DNA from: Saururus chinensis
Lineage: Eukaryota; Streptophyta; Magnoliopsida; Piperales; Saururaceae
DNA length: 64,000 nucleotides
NCBI GenBank assembly: GCA_035235625.1
Contig: CP141140.1
Coordinates: 2,837,330 to 2,901,329, forward strand
Direction of reading: 5' to 3'
In this document: positions 33,681-44,902 of the stretch, piece after piece
How the letters are laid out: each line of letters starts with the position of its first letter
Position numbering within the stretch: position 1 is the first letter of the stretch
Position numbers and translations under genes: made by a program
Notes under the pieces: generated by a model
What the model saw: only the letters and a program-made list of their open reading frames with translations
Databases searched by the model: none
What the model was told of the DNA's origin: nothing

Positions 33681-34324
33681 TGGCACGATAGTGCATTTAG
33701 TATGATCGTATGCGTATGTGCACGATATGATTATATTATGTTGACTGCTTCATGTTTGAGTTGCATGATGCATGCATTTTTGAACTTGGAGTTCACCGTT
33801 TGGGATTTCCCCTACTGGGTATTTTCCTACTGAGTATGAAAATACTCACCCTACTATTTTTAGCCCCGTTGTACGGGAGGTTTTGCAGGTTGTGCGAAGA
33901 GCTCCTGGAGATGGACGCTCGTTTCAGCGGTGGATTGATTCCCGTTGACTCAGGTATCTGCTTGACTCTCTGCGAGTATTTTGTGCCACGATCTCCTGTA
34001 TTGAGTGAGATGAGACTTTAAGATGTTTTATTCTGGACTTTCGATTGGATCAGTCAGTGGACTGTTATGGGACTTGTACTCAGGGATGCCCGGGAGAGTG
34101 ATTTGTATTTAAAAGTCTATGATCATAGCAAAAATTTATTCGTACGTGTGTTTTCGAGTAGCGCCTGAGGATATTTGATTTGGCAGTACGATGTTTAACC
34201 GTATGATGTTTTAAATTATAAACAGGTTTTGATTTTATCGTTTTGACTCCGATTTATGGAAAGAAAAAAAAATTTCTATGAGTTTTGAGAAAAAGGGATG
34301 AAAAATCTCGGGCGTTACAGGCAG

Positions 34325-36176
34325 GGCCGTGACACTATGCGCGATGAAGCCTTGAAGCTCCGTAGTGCCTAGATGAACATTATACCTCTCGCACATAGAT
34401 GATTGTACGTGAAAGGGGAGAACGTGAAGGAGGGGAAGGAGTTGTTGGAGGAGATGAAGGGCATGGTTTTTGGAAAAAAAATTTGTTTTAGTCTAAGTGT
34501 ATAAATATTTTACATATGTGTTAAAACATTTTTAACTTTGTTCAAATCATTTGAATATTATGGCTATTTTTTTTTACAACGGTGTCAAAACATTTTAACA
34601 ACAATCTTAAAACATTTTGACAATAATATTTGAAGTGTATGTGAAGGGGGGAAAGGTGAAGGAGGTGACACTTACGAAATATTAATTAAGGGCTTGTACC
34701 GGGATGAGAAATTGAGGGATGCCAAGAAATATCTCTTGAACATGATAGGTTTTGTACCCAAGACAATGTTTATTTCTTGGTGCAATTGCTAAATTTGCAT
34801 AATTCCCTCTTCATGTATGGTTGTCTATGACTATAAGATATTAAACGGTACAAAGTCTTATTTTTTAGATTTTGGGCCAATTTTTTTTATATATTTTGTT
34901 GTTTTTTCAAAACGACCCAAGAAAAATCACGGTGTTAAGTTGTTTTAACAAGCGTGTCAAAATGTTTTAATAACTATGTTAAATCATTCTAACAACGGTG
35001 TTGAATCATTTTTGACAATAGTATTAAAAAAAATTTAACATTGTTGTTAAAATGATTTAACACTATTGTCATAACTTCTATTTAAAAAATTGAATACAAG
35101 ATTTAATTCTCTAAGACATAATTTCTCTCCTTAAACTCTTTGATTTTGATGATTATGTCAAAATGACTAACATGATGTTAAGTACTTTTAATAATTGTAT
35201 CAAACCGTTTTGACAAAGGTGTTAAATCATTTTAGCAACAATGTTAAACATTTTAACACTGTTGTGAAAATATTTTGATTAGTTGGTAAAAATCATTTAA
35301 CTTTGTTTAGATTTCGTGTGCAGACTTAATCACTAGAATACAACAAATAAAAAGACCCAAGATGGTAATGGTGTCATGCATGCCACACATGCTGGAGAGA
35401 AGATGGAGGTTGGGCATTTCTATAAATTTTACGCAACAACGGTGTTAACCTGTTGGAGATAGTTGCTCGAATGCATGGTCTTAAACTGGTGTCAAAAGTC
35501 TAATTATTTTAAGCTGAAGGGCACTTGTGCTTTATAAGTACGTCAAAGATAATTTTTATGGTTTCATAGTTCACTAAGGACTAACATTACACTTCTATAA
35601 TATAGAACAATATAATGTACAACCAAACAGTTCTAAGTTTCTAAGAAATTAGAACTAAAAAATTGAACAAGAACATTGCTATTTCCTCCACAATATTTGA
35701 CAACTTTTAGGGTTAGAGATCATATAGAAGGAGAAGTGAGGCTGAGGCTAAAAAAGGTAAAAAAAGATGTAAAGCTGAAAAATGAGAATTCTTGTGAAAA
35801 ATGCTGAAGAATTGAAATTCTTTGCACAATGACATGAACTTTAGTAAATTGCCCTTGTGGAGAAAATAGTCACTCCTTTGGATTTCCTAGGTTTACTAAA
35901 AATTCATTGTTTATGACTCACGATGTGAAGTCCCCACCCCTCCTCACATTTCGACTTATGTTGTCCATCTTATTTGACTTTGTAAAATAAATTTGTTAAC
36001 AGATAAATTTTATGATATATAGCCTTTTTGCCTTTTATTTCAATAAGAATCTTGTTTACACGTGCATGGTACACACCCATACATTATACTAGAAGCTTTT
36101 AGGATCCACAGTTTGCGTTAATTATAGGCTATGCAGGTTTGGATCTGCCCAATTGCCCCATAATGTGCATGTGAGG
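34325..36176. other. Intergenic, AT-rich, no gene recognised
   Basis: Between about 34500 and 35300 the sequence is built from degenerate units with GTTAAA-TCATTTTAACAACAGTG-like motifs on both strands. About 35762-35845 is the inverted relative of 26728-26825. Nothing coding was found. Confidence 0.45.
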
Positions 36177-36185
36177 TAGGGGTGT
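36177..36185 (+). mobile_element. Left nine bases of a split hAT-like element
   Basis: TAGGGGTGT is the first part of a hAT-type terminus. It continues after the solo LTR at 39552 with CAATAGGTAGGGTATG. Its last five bases (GGTGT) are the target duplication of the solo LTR. Confidence 0.7.
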
Positions 36186-39100
36186 TGTCATGGCCCGGCA
36201 CCTCCCGACCCAAGCCGAACCCGGTCCAACGCACGGGGGTGACGGTTTGAAAACGATTAAGGGAAAATAGCAGAAGACTTATGCCCTAACCACGGGCGGT
36301 CTAATTTATGGAGTTTACGCACTACTTTGAGCAAGAGTAAATAGGTAGAACCAAAAGAGTTAAACTCTAAATTAAACCATAATCTCAAACCCACATACTA
36401 ATAATTCATAGCCATACACTTGGCTCCAAAACAAGGTCTCAATTGAAAACAAAAGACATAATATATCACAAATCTATGACAAGGATCATCCACAAGGTTC
36501 TAACATCAAAATAAGGTAAATGAAGAGACATGCAAAACTAGGAGCCTCCACGACTACTCCCAAGCTCTCTCTAACCTTTCCTCATATAGAGGATCCTGTA
36601 TGTCTGCATGTCATGCCACGCAACCCCAAAACAAAACAATAAAACGGGGTGAGTATAAAAACTCAATAATGGTTTTGAATACAGTTATAATAATCAGAAA
36701 ACACTACGGCATGGAAATGAACAATCCAGATCTAAGATTAACATGCTATACTACTTTCTGATCATGCATTCATATCACATAAACCTGCACAGTAGTATCT
36801 CAATCACGTCATTCCTGATCATGCATTCATATCATATAAACCTGCATGAGATGTATCTCTAACATACATTTCAGATCATGCATCAACATCATATATACCT
36901 GCATGAGATGTATCTCTAACATACATTTTAGATCATGCATCAACATCATATAAACCTGCATGAGATGTATCTCTAACATACATTTCAGATCATGCATCAA
37001 CATCATATAAACCTACATGAGATGTATCTCTAACATACATTTTAGATCATGCATCAACATCATATATACCTGCATGAGATGTATCTCTAACATACATTTC
37101 AGATCATGCATCTACATTCTCATTCATTAGGCATGTATAAGTGTCACACACACATTAGTCTAACATGCAAGTCCATACACATAGAGAATAAACCTACACT
37201 ACAAGGCCGGAGCCCTCTAGCAAACACTTATCAAATAGACATGCTCCTCAAGGTCAAAGCCTTCGAGCAACTCCTGCTCCTTAAGGCCAACGCCTTCGAG
37301 CAACTCCTGCCCATCAAGTCTAAACTCCAGGGCAACCCTGCTTGTCAAGACTAAAGTCCCAAGCAACAATACCTGGTAAGTTGGTGCACTCGGATAAACG
37401 AGCTGGATTCTCAGGGTTCAGATAATCATAATAATCTCAATCCGTAAGACAAGTACACAACTCGTCCCTACATAACTCTATTTAACTAGACTCAACCCAG
37501 GGAGTATACACGTTCCACACATGAACTTAAATAGAAAACATGTCCTTCTGGACCAACCAAGTTTCGATTAATTCACCGAGCGATTAATCCGGCACACAAT
37601 CTCAAGTATTGCATACAATCGGTTAATTCCAATTAAACATCGGTAAAACTTCGTCCATGAATAACAATCCATGATGTATGCTAACATGATACATCCGTGA
37701 GCAAGATCTATGTGAATCCCAACACATGGAACGTGGTCCTAATCAATCCCCTCATGCATCATAATCACTTCATAATTAACTACAATGTCATAGTAAATTC
37801 CCCATACGTGTGTGTTCATATATATCTAAGCACATGCCCAATGCTTGACATAAACTCATAAGACAATTTGCACATGCTTGAACACATTCAAAATAATAAT
37901 TCTTAACTGAAATCAAAAGAAAATCCACCATAAGGATTAAATCCATCCATGTGAAATCAAACATTCACTCCCACAATCATGATTTTTCCATTCATTAAGC
38001 CACAACATGATCACATCCATTAGCCATAAGCCATCTTCATTATGAGAGAACACATCTTACCATTTTTCCACATTATATCCCTGCTGAAAACATATTCTAT
38101 TCAAAAGAACACCAACATTTACAAATTTAAGGTACTTCAATATCAACATGTATAATTATGAACATAATATGATGTTACAAGACAACACCTAAACATAATC
38201 CATACACTTTTATCATCAATTTTACACCTCCAGTAGCCTAATTTCATCATAATACACCTCCCATAACCATTAGAATAATCAAATAGAGTAAAACATTGAA
38301 ATGAGCATAAGTTTTAAAAATAGCAAAAATTGTCGTGTAGTCGTTCGATCGCCCTGCAAGGCCGTTTGATTAGCTATACTGTAAATCAGTAAAAAATGTA
38401 GTGTTGCCATTCTAATGCCCTGGTAGGCCGTTCTAACGCCAACACAACATTTTTGACCTTCTTATTCATTTTAGAAAATCAAACTGAAACACCATAAAAA
38501 TACCTTCAAATCTTCATCCATGGTACCAAACATTAACAAGAACTCATAAAACCTTCCAGAACACTAATCTATATCATTCTAAGATAAAACCCTAAGAAAT
38601 CAAGATGAAAGATTAGCATTTACTAAACCCACCATTAGAGTACTAAATCAAGCAAACCCATTCCAAATAAACCATGAAAAATTGAGATTTTACCATAAGA
38701 AAACTGAGATTTCGAAGACCCATTACCTTGTCACTTGTTTAGATTCGGATTTGACCTTCACCCTTCTTGGAAACCTTCCAAAAACATAGTGTCTAAGTTA
38801 AACTCCATAAAAAAATCGATTTAACATTGAAAACCTTGAAGAAATCTTAGATCTAGGGCTTATTAAGCATAAAAACGAATTTTGATAAGTAGGGTTTGAA
38901 GTAAGGGAGTAAATCAGTGACTTTGATGCTTGAAATCGAATCAAATCAAAGGGGAAATGCTGGATTAAGAATGGATTAGGAGAAGATCTAGGGTTTAAGC
39001 TTAATTAAGGAAGAACGTACCTTAATCCCTTTTAATTTGGGCCTAATTAGGGAACAAGGCCTTAATCACCTCCTCCCAGCCTATTCCCAAAATGGAAATG

Positions 39101-39546
39101 GCTCAGCCCTTTTCCTTTTATAGTAGGGCTTGGGGTACACTTAATGAACTAATGGGGTGTAAATAGAATTTTGGGCTAAAAATAGGTATTTTGAAGATTT
39201 GAGCACTAATTAAATCCGATAAAATTTTAAAATTTTTTGTATGAGCTTAAGTTGATGTCTGGGGCATTTTGGTCTAAAAATCTTAATTTCGTCAATGGGG
39301 CCCATAGGGAGGTCCCACCAAACCCTAATTTTTAGAAAATCAGTAAAAATTCAGAAAAATCCCAAAAATTCAGAATTGACTAAAAACTACTTAAAACTCA
39401 TAAATGTGAAATTGGTTTTTGATTAAAACCTTTAGAAAATACCCAAATTTATAAAATTATCCCGAACCGATCAGAATTTATATTAAACCATATAAAAGCA
39501 TTTCAACAAAATAAATTCAAACCGGTTTACGATAAGGGATCTAACA
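36186..39546 (+). mobile_element. Solo LTR, 3.4 kb
   Basis: It starts TGTCATGGCCC and ends GGGATCTAACA, with GGTGT duplications at 36181-36185 and 39547-39551. It has no coding region, primer-binding site or second LTR, so it is a solo LTR (a non-coding element is less likely). The first 400 bp are homologous to the reverse complement of 1-407. Confidence 0.88.
36760..37112. repeat. 57-bp tandem repeat, about 6 copies, in solo LTR
   Basis: Units start GATCATGCATCAACATCATA and carry CCTGCATGAGATGTATCTCT. Starts are at 36760, 36817, 36874, 36931, 36988, 37045 and a partial unit at 37102, with an exact 57-bp period. Confidence 0.95.
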
Positions 39547-39551
39547 GGTGT

Positions 39552-40601
39552 CAATAGGTAGGGTATGAGTTGGGTAAGGCTTTACTCACATTCATACCTA
39601 TTTCCAAAATTTTTACCCATACCCTACCTATTACCCATATCTTTATTCATTACCAATACCCTACTCATTACCTATTAGGTAAATAGACGGGTAATAGGTA
39701 AATGACCAACCGATCAATAAATAATAGATAATAACAAACAATACAAAATAAATTATCATAAATAATTTATATTTTTTTAAAAGCATGTCCAATATATCAC
39801 AAATTTAATGAAGGATGTGAGCAATATTGCATACACAAACCTCATAGTTCATTAAAAAACATAATAAGAATTTGACACTTTATATAAACTTATAAAAAAA
39901 AAATCAAGACTTGAAAGTAATTTTCATTACTCTAAAGTCCCTTGCTCATCATAATAAAATGCTACAAGATATAAGACTAATCTTATTACATATACAAATC
40001 TTACTCTTTTGATAAGCTATAACAAAGTCAAAAGTGGGTACTTATCAAAACCAAAGAACATGACATCAAAAACTAAGAAATGAAATTCCCACTGCTCACT
40101 CAACACTAAATCCCCTCACTCATTATTCACTTTCCTACTACGATTCATCAAGGATAAAACTTATATTTGCTTTTGAAGATACACACTTTATGCAACAAGC
40201 ATAGCGTAAGTAAACAAAAAAGATTGACCGTGTTCTCTTTTAGTTTCTCTATCATAAGTTTACATTATAAGTTTGTATATATTTCTTAAAGGCTTATCCA
40301 ATGTATCATAATGGGAGTACAAAATATTCCATATGCAAAACATTCTCATTGGGCAACATAACTGTGCCTTTATATATGATTTGAGTAATGTGTAATGGGT
40401 ATGGATAAAGAATTACTTGTACCCTTCCCGCATAATAAATGAGCAGGTAAAATTACCCACTAATTTTACCCATTACCCATTTATCAATTACCCATTCACA
40501 TATTTCTCAAATCAAACAAGCAGGTGAGGTAGGTAAATAATTATCCATTGACAACCCTAATAGGCACCCGTAGGTAAATAATTATCCATTGACAACCCTA
40601 A
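39552..40601 (+). mobile_element. hAT-like non-autonomous element, main part
   Basis: Together with 36177-36185 the left end reads TAGGGGTGTCAATAGGTAGG, and the right end is the inverse, CCATTGACAACCCTAA. Both subterminal regions are full of GGTAATGGGTAA/TTACCCATTACC-type motifs, typical of hAT ends. The right terminus is duplicated in tandem (40531-40560 and 40572-40601, period 41). No transposase frame was found. A target duplication was not found. Confidence 0.7.
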
Positions 40602-41438
40602 CAAGCACCCGCCAATGTAATTGTGGCATGATGCTTATTTAATTTTTTTCTTTTGATAATAAGGATTTCATTGTACAAAATATGAAGCCTAAAAATCCAG
40701 ATTTTATAGTAGGCTTATACTAGGGCTTAAGGACTTACACCCCAGAGATCTCAAGTCTTCTAGCAATGTTTATATCTATTATGCTAAAATGCAAGCATGA
40801 GAAAAGTTAAAAGATAACTCCGTGTCTTTCGGATGCATTCATGGCCCAGCCAACTGAAGAGTTATTTGCCTTTTGGCCTTGAGCTTAAACGAGCTCATAA
40901 GTTAATAGAAGATCAAACTTCAGGAAATCGAATATCTAAATCCCTATGGGCTCAAACTCGACTGGAAATGGCAGTCGATTAAATACGTACCGGTACTACG
41001 CAGAACTTACAGAAACGCCATGTCGGCTGCAATTTTTGCAATCAAGCAAAGCATAAGTGCTGGGAACACCTAGTCCAAACCCTGACACCCGTCATTCCTT
41101 ATCCACATTATTTTCAACATTTTGCCCGTTTCCTGCTAAACGGCTAGACTAGGAACTGTTACTAGCACATTCATTTTCATTCGAAATCTAATCAAGCTTT
41201 CAACATCTGTAAAAAGGATGCATTACAACTCCGAAATAGGATCAATTTACAGTGTGAAACAGTAAATGAAAGAACTTTCTGATTTGGCCTATACGAACAA
41301 AAAATACTCTCAAATAATTCATCAGATAAACCTACACCTGTCTCATACATACAGAATGAACTGATGTAAAATGGACATGTGAGAAGGTCTGAGTCCTACT
41401 TGTTTCTTTCATTCCACTAACTCTCTACAGCTTTCCTC
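40602..41438. other. Intergenic, 3' flank of WHY1
   Basis: No gene or repeat was recognised. It includes the 3' untranslated region of the minus-strand WHY1 gene. Confidence 0.4.
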
Positions 41439-44400
41439 CTACCTGCTCCATTCCAACTCTGCGCCAGACCGCGAATTTGCATTGTTTGGACGAGCAGACT
41501 CATCTGGTCTTGTAGAATTTGCAAAAGCATGCCAACCCAAAAGGTATGGCAAAATAAACTGCATAAAGCAAATATTAGTCCACCCCTAAAAGCCGGATTT
41601 GAATATAAGCAACCTTTCTTCCCAGATAGTGAGGGGAGAGAAGAGCAAGAAAAGACTGATAATTCATACATTGAATGCTGATACTAGAACTGCAAATTCT
41701 GCTTTGCTGATGGGGATGTAAATGCTCTCGTCCACATTCAGCAGCCTATTTTGGACACCTTTTGACAAAACACAAGAGAAAACATTATGTTATGACTCAA
41801 AATTGTCATTTTCCAATGCATATCAAATCGTCCTTGTTCATAAGTTATATTTACCACAAGAACTTTCACTGAACATAAAATTGTAAAAGTGAGATTAAAG
41901 GACCAAACAACCACCAAAAAATCCAATATGAAATCAAGATCACCGGTACTGTCGCTCTCCCTAAGGTTAAAACACATAACAGGTGCATAGTCTATAAAGT
42001 CCAGGCTGAGACAATTAAAACAGACCGCTAGATAGGCAAAAAGATGGAATGCACAGGAAACTTGGAACCTAGAAACTGCAAAGGCCAATGAATATGTTCA
42101 ATGCAGGCGAAACGGATAGAAAACTTCTAGTAGATGTAACTATTGTGGCTTCAAAGAAAAGTAAGAATTGAACTCCATATTTGTGAGCAATTAAGACAGC
42201 CAGCATACAGCTGGTTGAACAAACAAGGGAATGATCATCTCCAAAACTAGACTACAAAAGCAAGGAAAAAAATGTCTGAAGTGGAGAGGAAAGCAAACAA
42301 ATGGCAACAAGAAAATTATATCAGGCTTCCCGATTTGTTTTAGTTCATCACCCTTGTATTATTCTTAAAATGGAATCATCATGTGCAAAGCAGATACTAT
42401 TTACATCTTTATTTGTCTTGAAACCAAACAAACAGCCCTATAAAGTGACAAAAGCAATCAGATATCTAAGTGGAATGATAGAGGTCAACAACTACGTTAA
42501 AGAAGATAAGTTTAAATTCAGATAACTGGAATATTACTAAGATTAAAGAAATGGCCACTGCCATCTGGAAGAGGTTCAGCCTTCAAAAGCTTCTTGATCT
42601 TGCCCTCTTCACTGCCAAAACATAAACATCGAATGAATCACCAGGTACTGTAATCTACTATACACAAAAGGCATACAAGAATTACATCAATTTCAGGAGA
42701 AAAATAGAAATTGTAGCAACAATACATAAAGATAATACTCCCATATCTACAGAGAATGAAGATAAAACCAACAACTTTGAAACACATAACGACATTGTAT
42801 TGGATGTCCTAGTTATTTATTGATTACTTAAACCCTGTTAAAGTTGAATAGAGCATGACAAATAAAGTCCATTATTATATGACCATGGAATCCAATAGGA
42901 ATCTTTTACTATTATCCACTGGAATAAGGAATGAACATCCATCAATTTTCCCAACTTCTCCAATGGCCTTGAAGGAGACTCCTGTCAAATACAGCATTTT
43001 CTCAGGACTTGGCACTTACAATTAACTCAAACTTTTGTATTCCATTGCTGGGAGTTAAATCTTCCCACCCATCCTCAGCATTGGGCTCATACCTGCAGCA
43101 TAGGTGGAATAGATGGTCTGCACCCATCAGCCACAGCTTGTCCAGATTTATAGACTGGCTTTCTGTGAACCCTGGTGGGTTATTAAAGGGACCCGGTCCG
43201 GGTCTGGTATAAATTCAGACCCGGACCACTTCTTTTCATTAGGTAGTCTGGGGGAAGAAAAATTTCTTCCTCCCCCAGCCCTAGCGGAACTGGAGAAGAT
43301 CTCCAGTTCCCCTATGACTCTTGCCCTCCTCCACCATTCTCCTCCCCTCTCCCTTGACGTCTCTCTTCACTCCTCTTTATAAGCCTCATCTCCTCCCTCC
43401 CTCTCGCCCCGTCAGCCCCTTTTCTCCCTGGTTCGATGAGGAGCAAATTTGAGTCTAACGACAGCGACAAGGGCGAGATCTGGGTGGCGAGAGGACCGGG
43501 CTGTAGAGGGGAAGGCAAAGAGGTAAGGTCTTTTGACGTATTACAACATTCCCTCTTGGATTTGGCCTAATTTCCCTTTTTCTTATTTTCGGAATCACTG
43601 TTCACAGTGAGATGAACTGTACAACATTGTCTAAATTACATCCTCTTCTTTCCCTTGCATTAGTTACACATTTCCAACCATTAATTAGAGTTTGGTTATG
43701 GTTTTCTTTAAAAATTTGTGAAGAACAGCAATATTTGGGACGTTTTGTACTTCGAATTAGGCTAAAGTGAGGTCCCTCATTTAGAACATGAATTGTCCTC
43801 TCAGCATGAATTGTCCTCTCAGCCTGAATTGTTTATGATTGTTATGTGATGAAAGAAATCCTAATATCATGCTTATGCTCAAATTTTGATCTTGCAAGTA
43901 TTAGATGTTTTGATTAAGTATGTAATTTCTAATGTTTGACGTGAAATACTCTCATAAAAATATTCTGCGGTTTTAGCATGATTCATATGGGTAGAGTATG
44001 GGTTTGGTCTGAGCTAAAATTGGTGATGCTATGTCAGTGGTATGATTCTCTTATATGCTGGGATGGGTTTTAAATTAATTCATGATGCTGTATACACAAC
44101 AGTGGGAGTTTTAAATTAATTCATGATGCTGTATACACAACAGTGGGAATGTGACACTTATAAATATATTTGCCCATCTAGTGTTTGCATCATACTTACA
44201 GACCTGATCCCTTAATTATTCTCAGTGATGTCTCATATGCCAGTCACGCATAGTTAGTGAGACAAGTGAAATTTGGGCGGTTCATATACTATGTTTTAAT
44301 GTGAGTAATGGTTGATTCACATGTGGACATGAAGTTCTACACCAGTTTAGGTTTATATCTAAATATGGGAGAACCTAAATTGTATATGCAGTATTTGGTT

Positions 44401-44831
44401 ATATTTGTTTTCTATGTGCCTTAATCAGAATTTCTTTACCTTATGTTTTGCCCAATTGACTGAGATACACCTGGTTAAAATCCTTGATTATACCTTAACG
44501 TAAGTATGAGAAGTAGTTCAGTGATTAATAATGGACTATTGGGGTTGGTTGGAAGGGTGTTCTTAGTTTGGGAGATATAGGTTGGGGTTAATTATATTAA
44601 TATGAATGATGTGAGCTGTGAAGGATGGACATTGTGGGTCTATTAGATTCACCTTGCAGGATTTGTGGCTGTTGCGGGAAGCTTTTACTGAATGAATTGA
44701 AACTTGTATTCCTTGTGATTTAATTCTAAGTAGAATCAGTTGTACTTTAATGCATGATATAGGTCGATTTCAATAATGCTATGCTAAATTGTCAGTTAAT
44801 TTTTCTAAATGGTATGTATAGGACTTTGTTG

Positions 44832-44902
<71 letters not shown>

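Larger units (their letters stand above)
29720..34319 (+). mobile_element. Solo LTR, 4.6 kb, plus orientation
   Basis: It starts TGTAAGGTCCCTGATTTTTC and ends GGGCGTTACA. The flanks are GGCAA (29715-29719) and GGCAG (34320-34324), a duplication with one change. It is the same family as 15634-19897, inverted. Internal landmarks include a GC-rich zone at 30440-31300 and the GAGTATGAAAATACTCAC region before TTGCAGGTTGTGCGAAGAGC near 33890. There is no internal retroviral coding region. Many short open frames occur in the GC-rich and tandem-repeat zones; none shows a domain. Confidence 0.88.

Noticed and set aside
31895-33696. Long minus-strand frames of 140-167 codons
   Set aside because: They arise from tandem repeats in the LTR and show Thr/Tyr/Ser-rich repetitive translation.
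27159-34319. Whole 27159-34319 block considered as one LTR retrotransposon
   Set aside because: The two LTR-like parts have different starts and sequences, and 29720-34319 has its own target duplication.
36760-37112. Regular 57-bp repeats considered as a CRISPR array
   Set aside because: The units are contiguous without unique spacers, and the context is a plant solo LTR.
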